Below, piece by piece: positions 8,546-16,367 of a DNA stretch of 29,121 nt. Source of the DNA: Actinomycetota bacterium (GTDB lineage: Bacteria > Actinomycetota > Actinomycetes > Nanopelagicales > Nanopelagicaceae); assembly GCA_947377725.1 (NCBI GenBank), contig CANCGX010000010.1, forward strand, positions 1 through 29,121, in the 5' to 3' direction. Below the pieces are notes generated by a model. The model searched no databases and was not told the origin of the DNA. It saw nothing but the letters and a program-made list of their open reading frames with translations. The position numbers were made by a program, and so were the translations under genes. The stretch's first letter is position 1; each line of letters begins with the position of its first letter.

Positions 8546-8646
8546 ATAAGCAAGCATCACGAGGGCTACCACTTATAAACCTTCAATGTGCGCAGTAGCA
8601 CTCCTTGTTTAGCTAACTTTCAACTTTTGGCTTTATCTAGCAGTAA

Positions 8647-8657
8647 TACTATGAACT
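8647..8657 (+). promoter_or_regulatory. Candidate leaderless -10 box for the por operon
   Basis: TACTAT (8647-8652) lies 5 nt before the GTG start of porG. The region contains no Shine-Dalgarno, so a leaderless mRNA is likely. An ATG at 8651 is out of frame with porG. Confidence 0.4.
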
Positions 8658-9248
8658 GTGTTTCAAATCCGAATCCACGGACGAGGTGGGCAGGGTGTAG
8701 TCACCGCCGCCGAGTTATTGAGTGTTGCCGCATTTCAAGATAAACAACATGCCCAAGCATTTCCAAGCTTTGGCTCTGAACGAACCGGCGCCCCGGTTGT
8801 TTCATTTTGCCGGATAAGCGTTGATCCAATTCGACTTCGAGAACCGGTATTGGAACCAGATGCAATATTAATTCAGGACCCAACCCTTCTTCATTCCATC
8901 GATGTTTTTGCCGGTGCAAAAAGTGATGGGTATATGTTGATTAACACGACGAAGTCATTTGCGGATTTAGGGATAGAAGAATTCGTTGCGAATCGCCCTA
9001 AAGAAAGAAACCTAATTGTTCCGGCATCAGATATTGCAATGAAACATGTTGGCCGGCCTATGCCAAACGCTGCCCTCCTTGGAGGTTTTGCTGCAGCAAC
9101 TCAGAAAGTAACTCTTGAAAGTGTTGTTGCAGCCATCGAAGAACGGTTCCCGGCAAAAATTGCCGCAGGAAATGTTGCGGCTGCAATAGAGGCGTATGAA
9201 TTCGTGATGGAAGAACTTAAAGAGGTAAGCCATGTTGCAACAAATTGA
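8658..9248 (+). CDS. porG: 2-oxoacid:ferredoxin oxidoreductase, gamma subunit
   Basis: Gamma subunit of a pyruvate/2-ketoisovalerate-type ferredoxin oxidoreductase, 196 aa. The N-terminus FQIRIHGRGGQGVVTAAELL and the following AQAFPSFGSERTGAPV are strongly conserved in PorG and support the GTG start at 8658, despite the lack of a ribosome binding site. The enzyme oxidatively decarboxylates a 2-oxoacid to its acyl-CoA and passes electrons to ferredoxin; the gamma domain contributes to CoA and subunit interactions. The gene overlaps porA by 17 bp, so the subunits are translationally coupled. The sequence does not fix the substrate: pyruvate, a branched-chain 2-oxoacid or an arylpyruvate are all possible. 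Confidence 0.9.
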   Translation: MFQIRIHGRGGQGVVTAAELLSVAAFQDKQHAQAFPSFGSERTGAPVVSFCRISVDPIRLREPVLEPDAILIQDPTLLHSIDVFAGAKSDGYMLINTTKSFADLGIEEFVANRPKERNLIVPASDIAMKHVGRPMPNAALLGGFAAATQKVTLESVVAAIEERFPAKIAAGNVAAAIEAYEFVMEELKEVSHVATN

Positions 9249-10488
9249 AGGTTCTAAAGCGGTAGCTGAAACTATTGCTGCGTGTATGCCAGATGTAGTT
9301 TGTGCATACCCAATCTCTCCGCAGACGCATATTGTGGAAGCACTCGATGAGTTAACTCGCTTGGGGAAAATTGGCAATTGCCAATTTGTAAACGTGGAGT
9401 CTGAATTTTCCGCAATGTCGGTTGCTATAGGAGCATCAGCTACGGGGGCACGTACGTACACGGCCACTGCCAGCCAAGGGCTCTTGTTCATGGTGGAGCC
9501 GGTCTACAACGCTTCTGGTCTCGGATTGCCAATCGTAATGACTGTTGCCAATCGAGCAATTGGCTCACCAATAAATATTTGGAATGATCAAAGTGATTCT
9601 ATGAGTCAACGAGATTCTGGTTGGATTCAACTTTACGCACAGGACAACCAATCTGCAGCTGATTTACATATTCTTGCATTCCGGTTAGCGGAGGAGCTCT
9701 CACTTCCCGTTATGGTCTGTATGGATGGCTTCATTTTGACTCATGCGATGGAAGAAATTGATGTTGCTGAAAAAGAATTGGTAACTAAATACTTACCAAA
9801 GTTCACTCCTAGGCAAGTTCTAGATCCAGTAGATCCTGTCTCAATTGGCGCAATGGTCGGACCTGAAGCATTTACTGAAGTTAAATATCTGGGCCACTTT
9901 AAACAATTAAAGGCGCTTGAAATTATTCCTGAGCTTTCATCGGAATTTGAAGAAGTTTTTGGGAGACCAGCTGCAGGCCCAGATAATTACAAAGGTCTTG
10001 TGACGAAATATCATCTCGAGGATGCCGAAGTTGTTCTTGTCGCTCTCGGTTCTGTCCTTGGAACTATAAAGGATGCAGTCGATAACCATCGGAAAAATGG
10101 AGTCAAAGTAGGGGCGATGGGCATTACTTCCTTCAGGCCCTTTCCTTTAGACGAGGTTCGCAAATCTCTAAAGCATGCGCAGAAGATTGTTGTCGTAGAA
10201 AGAGCCTTCGCTCCAGGAATAGGTGGAATCGTTTCATCAAATATACGTACGGCCCTAAGTGGAATTGATATCAAAATCAACACCGTGGTCGCAGGTCTTG
10301 GCGGACGACCAATTACTTTGAAATCCATTAGTGAATTAGTTGATAGGGCTCTCTACGGAACGCTGCCTGATTTTTCGTTCATGGATTTAGATGTAGAGCT
10401 AGTTGAGCGTGAACTTGAACGCAATCTTTTGACTAGACGATCTGGACCTATGGCGGAAAATCTCTTGAAAGATTTGGGGACACGATGA
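9232..10488 (+). CDS. porA: 2-oxoacid:ferredoxin oxidoreductase, alpha subunit
   Basis: Alpha subunit, 418 aa. It contains the pyrimidine-binding domain, with CAYPISPQTHIVEAL (about 24-38) and VNVESEFSAMSVAIGASATGARTYTATASQGL (about 54-85), where the glutamate of the ESE segment is the likely TPP-activating residue. A transketolase C-like domain follows from about 265, with FRPFPLDEVRK and VVVERAFAPGIGG. The length and the order gamma-alpha-beta match archaeal-type PorGAB enzymes rather than the single-chain clostridial PFOR or the two-subunit KorAB. The ATG at 9232 overlaps the end of porG. The 3' end overlaps porB through an ATGA at 10485-10488. Confidence 0.9.
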   Translation: MLQQIEGSKAVAETIAACMPDVVCAYPISPQTHIVEALDELTRLGKIGNCQFVNVESEFSAMSVAIGASATGARTYTATASQGLLFMVEPVYNASGLGLPIVMTVANRAIGSPINIWNDQSDSMSQRDSGWIQLYAQDNQSAADLHILAFRLAEELSLPVMVCMDGFILTHAMEEIDVAEKELVTKYLPKFTPRQVLDPVDPVSIGAMVGPEAFTEVKYLGHFKQLKALEIIPELSSEFEEVFGRPAAGPDNYKGLVTKYHLEDAEVVLVALGSVLGTIKDAVDNHRKNGVKVGAMGITSFRPFPLDEVRKSLKHAQKIVVVERAFAPGIGGIVSSNIRTALSGIDIKINTVVAGLGGRPITLKSISELVDRALYGTLPDFSFMDLDVELVERELERNLLTRRSGPMAENLLKDLGTR

Positions 10489-11480
10489 GTACTCCACTTA
10501 AGTTCTATCAGGTTGGATCATTTGCAGTTGGAAATCGTTTGCTTGGCGATGAACAACTTTCGGTTCAGTCTCGATCAGATCGCACCAATTCTCTAACCTC
10601 TGGTCACCGCGCTTGTCAGGGATGCGGAGAAGCACTGGGTGCTAGGTATGTGATGGATGCTGCGATGGCAGCAACAGATGGCAAGGTTATTGCCGTTAAT
10701 GCCACTGGTTGTCTTGAAGTTTTCTCAACACCGTACCCAGAGACTTCGTGGCGCTTGCCGTGGATGCATTCTCTCTTTGGCAACGCTGCTCCGGTGGCAA
10801 CGGGCGTGGCTTTTGCACTCAAGGCTCAAGGTCGATCCGATATCCGAGTGGTTGCTCAAGGCGGAGATGGTGGAACAGTCGATATTGGATTCGGTCCGCT
10901 CTCTGGAATGTTTGAACGAAACGACGATGTTCTCTACGTTTGCTATGACAACGAGGCTTACATGAATACAGGTGTTCAGCGCTCGGGCGCGACACCTCCA
11001 GCAGCAAGAACTAATACGACCCATGCTGTTGGTGAAAATCCCGGTGCATCATTCACGCAAGGAAAGAACCTTCCAAAGATTGCGATGGCGCATGGCATTC
11101 CATATGTTGCAACAGCTTCTGTTTCAGATTTACACGACTTAGAAGAAAAAGTTACAAAAGCGATGAGTATGCATGGTGCCCGATATCTGCACGTCTTGGT
11201 TCCTTGCCCTCTTGGATGGGGAACGAAAAGTGAAGAGACAATTAAATTGGCTCGATTGGCAACGGAGTCTGGTCTCTTTCCAATATACGAAGCAGAGAAT
11301 GGCGTTATTACAGAAACTAAGAAAATTCGTAAGCAAGTTCCTGTTGATGAATATCTCCAGATTCAAAAGCGCTTTGCTCATTTATTTGGTCCAAAAGGAA
11401 ATCCCGAGATTGTTAAGGCAATACAAGCTATTGCCGATAGAAATATTGCGGAGTATGAATTACTAGGAGAGCGTCAATGA
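10485..11480 (+). CDS. porB: 2-oxoacid:ferredoxin oxidoreductase, beta subunit
   Basis: TPP-binding beta subunit, 331 aa. Four cysteines placed as in PorB [4Fe-4S] proteins are present: C44 and C47 in HRACQGCGEALG, C76 in NATGCLEVFSTPYP, and C241 in VPCPLGWG. The Mg-TPP motif runs from GGDGGT (126-131) to YDNEAYMNTG (154-163). All ligands look intact, so the enzyme should be catalytically competent. Such enzymes are usually oxygen-labile, which is notable if the host is an aerobic planktonic actinobacterium. The gene overlaps porA by 4 bp and the next gene by 4 bp (11477-11480). Confidence 0.92.
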   Translation: MSTPLKFYQVGSFAVGNRLLGDEQLSVQSRSDRTNSLTSGHRACQGCGEALGARYVMDAAMAATDGKVIAVNATGCLEVFSTPYPETSWRLPWMHSLFGNAAPVATGVAFALKAQGRSDIRVVAQGGDGGTVDIGFGPLSGMFERNDDVLYVCYDNEAYMNTGVQRSGATPPAARTNTTHAVGENPGASFTQGKNLPKIAMAHGIPYVATASVSDLHDLEEKVTKAMSMHGARYLHVLVPCPLGWGTKSEETIKLARLATESGLFPIYEAENGVITETKKIRKQVPVDEYLQIQKRFAHLFGPKGNPEIVKAIQAIADRNIAEYELLGERQ

Positions 11481-13096
11481 GTAAACCATTTGCAATCACG
11501 TTAAATATTGGATCTTCACTCGCCAATCACACGGGTTCATGGCGTACCGATAGGCCGGTCTATGTAAATCGGATGCCTCCTTGTAATAACGCTTGTCCAG
11601 CAGGCGAAGATGTTCAGGGTTGGCTTTACGAAGGTGAATCAGGAAATTACGAGCAATCGTGGAGAAATCTTGTACGCGACAACCCTTTCCCAGCAATCAT
11701 GGGCCGCATTTGTTATCACCCTTGCCAGACTGCTTGCAACCGAGCCGATGTGGACGAAGCCGTAGGAATTAATTCTGTAGAACGTTTCCTTGGGGATCAA
11801 GCCATTGATAAAGGTTGGCAATTTGTTGCTCCAATCGAAAAGAGCGGCCGTCGAATTTTGGTCGTTGGTTCAGGGCCATCGGGCCTATCAGCTGCGTATC
11901 ACATGGCTATGAAGGGCCATGAGGTGGTGATTCGCGAGAGCGCTGCCGAACCTGGCGGAATGATGAGATATGGAATTCCCGCATACCGACTTCCACGGGA
12001 AGTGCTCGACGCTGAAATTTCTCGCTTAGTAAATATTGGAATACGTATCGAATGTAATACCAAAGTAGAAAATCCAGAAAGTGCCATGAAGGAGGGATTC
12101 GACGCTGTATTTCTTGCGATAGGCGCACACCTTGGAAAGCGTGCATATATTCCGGCGGGGGACACCGTGAGAATTCTCGATGCAGTTTCAGTTCTGCATA
12201 TGACGGCCGAAGGTGAACCACCGCTATTAGGGCGCAGAGTTGTTGTGTACGGTGGCGGAAATACCGCGCTGGATGCTGCAAGAACTGCAAAACGTCTTGG
12301 AGCGTATGAGGCAATCGTGGTCTATCGCCGAACAAAAGAGAAAATGCCAGCCCATGAAAGTGAATTAAAAGAAGCACTTGATGAGGGAATCATCATGCGT
12401 TGGTTATCTACAATTGCTTGGGTAAATTCTGGCGAAGTGACCATTGAAAAAATGGAACTTGACGGCGACGGAAAACCACAGCCAACCGGCGTCTTTGAAT
12501 CTCTGCAAGCAGACTCAGTGATTTTGGCACTCGGTCAAGATGTTGATCTAAGCATTGTCGAAGGAATTGACGGCATCACGATAAATGACGGCGTGATTGA
12601 AGTTAACGAATTTCTTATGACTGGGCGAGACGGAATATTTGCAGGTGGAGACGCAGTTCCCGGAGAGCGAACTGCAACCAATGCAATCGGTCACGGTAAG
12701 CATGCGGCTCGGGCAATTAATTCTTGGCTTGATGGCCAAACTTTTGTGCATGCGCCACGTCCGGAGCTTGCAAGTTTTGATCGCCTCAATACGTGGTACT
12801 ACTCGGATGCTCCAAAGAAAGTTCGAAGCAAATTAGATGCTGCAAGACGTGCTGAAACTTTTGCGGAAGTTGTGCAAGGACTTGATGAAGCGACTGCACT
12901 ATTTGAGGCAAGGCGATGCCTTTCATGTGGCAATTGCTTTGGTTGCGATAACTGTTTTGGAGTATGTCCCGATAATGCTGTAATCAAGCTTGAGAATGGC
13001 AAATACGAGATAAACCTGGACTACTGCAAGGGCTGTGGCATCTGCGCCAACGAATGTCCCTGCGGCGCCATAGATATGGTGCCCGAACGGTCGTAG
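11477..13096 (+). CDS. GltD-like NAD(P)H:ferredoxin flavoprotein with C-terminal 2x[4Fe-4S] ferredoxin domain
   Basis: Electron-transfer flavoprotein of 539 aa. It opens with the Fe-S domain typical of glutamate synthase small subunits (C36, C40 in CNNACPAG; C79, C83, C87 in CYHPCQTAC). An FAD-binding site, GSGPSGLSAAYHMA (131-144), follows, and then an NAD(P)H site with YGGGNTALDAARTAKRLGA (about 257-275). The tail is a cysteine-rich ferredoxin segment: C481, C484, C487, C490, C493, C497, then C517, C520, C523, C527, C529. No separate PorD ferredoxin subunit is encoded, so this tail probably replaces it and wires PorGAB to NAD(P)H. The first tail cluster has more cysteines than a classical CxxCxxCxxxCP site. 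The 4-bp overlap with porB supports one complex. A role in glutamate synthesis is unlikely because no GltB is nearby. Confidence 0.85.
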   Translation: MSKPFAITLNIGSSLANHTGSWRTDRPVYVNRMPPCNNACPAGEDVQGWLYEGESGNYEQSWRNLVRDNPFPAIMGRICYHPCQTACNRADVDEAVGINSVERFLGDQAIDKGWQFVAPIEKSGRRILVVGSGPSGLSAAYHMAMKGHEVVIRESAAEPGGMMRYGIPAYRLPREVLDAEISRLVNIGIRIECNTKVENPESAMKEGFDAVFLAIGAHLGKRAYIPAGDTVRILDAVSVLHMTAEGEPPLLGRRVVVYGGGNTALDAARTAKRLGAYEAIVVYRRTKEKMPAHESELKEALDEGIIMRWLSTIAWVNSGEVTIEKMELDGDGKPQPTGVFESLQADSVILALGQDVDLSIVEGIDGITINDGVIEVNEFLMTGRDGIFAGGDAVPGERTATNAIGHGKHAARAINSWLDGQTFVHAPRPELASFDRLNTWYYSDAPKKVRSKLDAARRAETFAEVVQGLDEATALFEARRCLSCGNCFGCDNCFGVCPDNAVIKLENGKYEINLDYCKGCGICANECPCGAIDMVPERS

Positions 13097-13168
13097 CCAC
13101 CTGAGTTTCATCTCACTTATGAGTGCTAGTACTCGTGGGTAGGCTCTTTGTGGGTCAGAATTACGCCC
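13097..13168. promoter_or_regulatory. Intergenic region with an imperfect inverted repeat
   Basis: This 72-bp gap separates the por operon from the monooxygenase gene. GAGTGCTAGTACTC (13121-13134) is an inverted repeat broken by one symmetric mismatch pair. TAGGCT (13140-13145) fits the TANNNT -10 form and would start transcription near 13151, about 18 nt before the ATG at 13169. The repeat would then lie just upstream of the -10, an operator-like position. It could instead be a weak terminator for the por operon. Confidence 0.3.
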
Positions 13169-14581
13169 ATGACAAAGCCTTTGCCTCAGTTAATTCAAGG
13201 CGGCATGGGCGTTGCAGTTTCAAACTGGGAGCTGGCTAAAGCTGTTTCCAAGCATGGGGGCATGGGCGTCGTTTCAGGAACCGCGATTGATGCCGTTCTG
13301 ATTCGTCGATTAGAAAGTGGCGACAAGAATGGTGATGTCCGCCGCGCTCTGGCTGCATTTCCCAACCAAGAAACAGCTCAACACATTATTGAAAAATATT
13401 TTATTGAAGGTGGGAAAGCTGCAGATGCTTCCTACTCAAATGCTCCAAAGCTTCTTATCAACGCTTCCCGACATTCAAATGATCTACTGATTCTTGGAGC
13501 GTTCGTTGAAGTGTGGCTTGCAAAAGAAGGTCATGACGGATCTGTCGGAATCAATTTTCTTGAAAAGATTCAAATGGGTACAGCCGCCGGAATCCTTGGA
13601 GCGATGCTGGCAAATGTAGATTTCGTAATAATGGGTGCTGGAATTCCAAGAGAAATTCCGAGATTCATCACGGAGATTTCTCAAAAGAAATCTAGTTATA
13701 TAACCATTGACATTATCAACGGAGAATCCCAACGAATCACTATCGATCCAGCGGATTTTGTTGATATGTCGAAAATTAATTTTGTACGACCAATGTTTTT
13801 GGCAATTATTATCAACGATGTTCTCGCTGCGTATCTGGCACGAGATGAATCCAGTCGACCTGATGGTTTTATTATTGAAGGACCTTCCGCAGGAGGACAC
13901 AATGCGCCACCTCGTGGAAAAATTGAATTTGATGAAGAGAACGAACCTGTTTATGGACCTAGAGATTTAGCTAATCTAGAAAAGATGGTTAAGTATGGAT
14001 ACCCATTCTGGTTAGCCGGTGGGTTCGGAGCACGTGGAAAACTTAAAGATGCTTTGGCACTCGGGGCCGTTGGCGTCCAAGTCGGAACCATGTTTGCGCT
14101 CTCGAAGGAATCTGGATTCACTGATCAAATCCGAAACCAGATCCTCGGAACTCTTGTAGACGGTACTTTTGAAATTCACACAGACATGAAAGCTTCTCCT
14201 ACTGGTTTTCCTATCAAAATTGTGAGTCTTCCTGGAACAACAGCTTTGCCTGAAGTATTTGCTGCACGTCCAAAGCTTTGCGATATGGGCTACCTTCGCG
14301 AACCAATCATGCTTAAGAGTGGTCGAGTTGATTTCCGTTGTCCAAGCGAACCAGAGAAACCGTATTTGAAAAAAGACGGAACAATGGAAGAGACTGAAGG
14401 CCGAAAGTGTCTTTGTAATGGGCTATTTTCAAATATCGGGTTAGGCCAACATCGCCGCGATGGCTACGACGAAGCACCAATTGTTACGCTCGGATCTGAT
14501 GTCGATGGCTGCAAAGAACTTATTAAGGATTTCCCGAACGGTTGGAGCGCTGCACAAGCAATGGACTTCATCGCCGGCTAA
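13169..14581 (+). CDS. Nitronate monooxygenase family FMN oxidoreductase, long form
   Basis: TIM-barrel FMN enzyme of the nitronate monooxygenase (2-nitropropane dioxygenase) family, 470 aa and so longer than the usual 310-380 aa enzymes. The N-terminus PLPQLIQGGMGVAVSNWELA and the motifs VIMGAGIPREIP, IIEGPSAGGHNAPPRG, WLAGGFGARGKLKDALALGAVGVQVGTMFA (phosphate binding) and a cysteine-bearing C-terminal extension (RKCLCNGL) are clear. The ATG at 13169 is preferred to an upstream TTG at 13148 because family conservation begins at MTKP. Substrate unknown: long relatives are often left as hypothetical oxidoreductases or compared with PfaD-type enoyl reductases. Its place just after the por genes may reflect a shared pathway, but it has its own candidate promoter. 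Confidence 0.8.
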   Translation: MTKPLPQLIQGGMGVAVSNWELAKAVSKHGGMGVVSGTAIDAVLIRRLESGDKNGDVRRALAAFPNQETAQHIIEKYFIEGGKAADASYSNAPKLLINASRHSNDLLILGAFVEVWLAKEGHDGSVGINFLEKIQMGTAAGILGAMLANVDFVIMGAGIPREIPRFITEISQKKSSYITIDIINGESQRITIDPADFVDMSKINFVRPMFLAIIINDVLAAYLARDESSRPDGFIIEGPSAGGHNAPPRGKIEFDEENEPVYGPRDLANLEKMVKYGYPFWLAGGFGARGKLKDALALGAVGVQVGTMFALSKESGFTDQIRNQILGTLVDGTFEIHTDMKASPTGFPIKIVSLPGTTALPEVFAARPKLCDMGYLREPIMLKSGRVDFRCPSEPEKPYLKKDGTMEETEGRKCLCNGLFSNIGLGQHRRDGYDEAPIVTLGSDVDGCKELIKDFPNGWSAAQAMDFIAG

Positions 14582-14612
14582 TTTTGCGATCGAAAACTGC
14601 TTTACTTCTCTG

Positions 14613-16367
14613 GTGAGAAAAGATATTCAGGCCCTTCGGGGTTTTTCAATTCTCGTTGTTCTTCTATATCACGCTCAATTTGGTTGGCTTAGAGGTGGAT
14701 TCCTCGGTGTAGATATTTTCTTTGTAATCTCTGGTTTCGTTATCACCTCCAAATTAATGGAGGGTGAAGGTAGCTTCGGGAAGCAAATCAAAGAGTTCTA
14801 TGTAAGACGTGCAAAGCGAATTCTCCCTGCGAGCTTGACCGTCACATTACTAACGTCAATTTTTGCCAATTGGTTTCTGCCAGCTATTTCCCGGAGTCGA
14901 TTCTCGATCGAAGCACTGTCTTCTTCGCTCTTCTCTGCAAATCTGAATTTTGCACGTGTGGGAAATGATTACTTAAATCAATCGCTTGATCCTTCACCTT
15001 TTCTCCACTACTGGTCACTTGGAGTTGAGGAGCAGTTTTATCTTCTCTGGCCAATACTCTTTTTGCTCATTTATAAAGCAAAGAGAAAGTTGGTCATCCC
15101 AACTCTTCTTTTATCTGGAGTATTTGGTATTTGGTATACCCAAGTCAGTCCCGTCAATTCTTTCTATCTTCCATTTTCAAGATTTTGGGAATTTTTCGCC
15201 GGAATATTACTGGCCATGTATCCAAAATTTGCACTCGCGCCGAAAGCTCAGAAAATAACCGCCCTTTTGGGATGGTTGACCCTTCTTTTCTCTGTGACCT
15301 GGGTGACCGTTTCGGATGCAACGCCAGGAGTCACGACCGTTATTGCCGTCTTTGGTGCAATGGTAGTTCTAGCAGCGCGAGTAGAAGTAAAACCTGCAAC
15401 GCTTCTTCCGTCTCTCGGGGACTATTCATTTTCACTTTATTTAGTTCACTGGCCCATTGTTGTGTACTTCTTAGATAGAAATAACCGACTCTCATCTTTG
15501 AACAAAGCGGAAATTATCGTCTTCTCGCTTATTCTTTCGTTTGTGTTGACGCAATTCGTTGAGAAGCCTTTCAGGTTTAATAAGAAGTGGTCGCTTTCGC
15601 TTCAAAAATGGGGCGTGGCAATTCTGGCTGGCAGCGTCTTAAGTTACGGAGCTTTGGCTGCAAGTGCTTCCACAACGACGCATATAGACAAGTCACTTCC
15701 GATTACATATGCAGATGGTTGTCACCTTAATTTCGGGACGCCTTGGCCGCTGAAAGATTGCGCATTTGGAGATATAACAAGTAGCAAGGAGATTATTCTT
15801 GCGGGGGACTCTCATGCTGCGCAGTGGTTTCCTGCGCTTGAAAAAATTGCACGAGATCGAAAACTTAAGCTAGTGAACTTAACAAAGTCATCGTGTCCAG
15901 CCTCAATTTTGGAGACGACCAGAAACGGCAAATTCGATTATTCATGCGCTATTTTCCAAATTAAACTCATTACACGAATTAATCACGATAAACCTTTATT
16001 TGTTTTCCTCTCAAATTTCACGGAATACAAATATCCACTGCGAAATCGCGGAGATTACGACAGCGCTTGGGTGACGGGAGAGAGAAAGTTTCTCTCACAG
16101 ATAATCGCGCCTGTTATATTCTTGGGAGACACTCCAAAGCCAACGAATGCTGTTGGGAAGTTTCAAGCGGCCCGCTCAAGTACAACAATCAAAACCGAGA
16201 AACTCGTTAAGGAACTAGGAATCACTTACGTGCATACGGCCGCTTGGCTCTGTTCCACCACCTGTCCATCCATCTTTAATGGCGTAAATACTTACAGAGA
16301 TTCATCACATATAAGCGTTTCCACTTCACTTAATCTTGCAAGCAAGTTAAGTTCGGAACTGCCATGA
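14613..16367 (+). CDS. OafA/YrhL-type acyltransferase with C-terminal SGNH domain
   Basis: Membrane O-acyltransferase of 584 aa. The acyltransferase-3 domain starts at RKDIQALRGFSILVVLLYHAQ with the conserved H20, followed by GGFLGVDIFFVISGFVIT and about ten hydrophobic helices up to about residue 350. A C-terminal SGNH hydrolase-like domain follows, with the GDSH block LAGDSHAAQW (G398-H401) and a terminal DxxH (D563, H566). Such proteins acetylate peptidoglycan, lipopolysaccharide, teichoic acid or exopolysaccharide sugars outside the membrane. The GTG at 14613 is chosen because it gives the canonical N-terminus; an in-frame ATG at 14460 would overlap the upstream gene by 122 bp. The gene overlaps the next by ATGA (16364-16367), an unexpected coupling to a catabolic operon. 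Confidence 0.85.
   Translation: MRKDIQALRGFSILVVLLYHAQFGWLRGGFLGVDIFFVISGFVITSKLMEGEGSFGKQIKEFYVRRAKRILPASLTVTLLTSIFANWFLPAISRSRFSIEALSSSLFSANLNFARVGNDYLNQSLDPSPFLHYWSLGVEEQFYLLWPILFLLIYKAKRKLVIPTLLLSGVFGIWYTQVSPVNSFYLPFSRFWEFFAGILLAMYPKFALAPKAQKITALLGWLTLLFSVTWVTVSDATPGVTTVIAVFGAMVVLAARVEVKPATLLPSLGDYSFSLYLVHWPIVVYFLDRNNRLSSLNKAEIIVFSLILSFVLTQFVEKPFRFNKKWSLSLQKWGVAILAGSVLSYGALAASASTTTHIDKSLPITYADGCHLNFGTPWPLKDCAFGDITSSKEIILAGDSHAAQWFPALEKIARDRKLKLVNLTKSSCPASILETTRNGKFDYSCAIFQIKLITRINHDKPLFVFLSNFTEYKYPLRNRGDYDSAWVTGERKFLSQIIAPVIFLGDTPKPTNAVGKFQAARSSTTIKTEKLVKELGITYVHTAAWLCSTTCPSIFNGVNTYRDSSHISVSTSLNLASKLSSELP

Noticed and set aside
9027..9491. 154-codon open frame antisense to the porG/porA junction
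   Set aside because: Two conserved sense genes explain the region; no motif or ribosome binding site supports the antisense frame.
10485..11480. Two-subunit 2-oxoglutarate oxidoreductase (KorAB)
   Set aside because: A separate gamma subunit with the PorG signature and the gamma-alpha-beta order match the PorGAB type.
13484..13900. 138-codon antisense frame within the monooxygenase gene
   Set aside because: A low-complexity shadow of the conserved sense gene.
14460..14612. N-terminal extension of the acyltransferase from an upstream ATG
   Set aside because: It lies almost entirely inside the previous gene in another frame and has no family similarity. The GTG at 14613 gives the canonical RKDIQALRG start.
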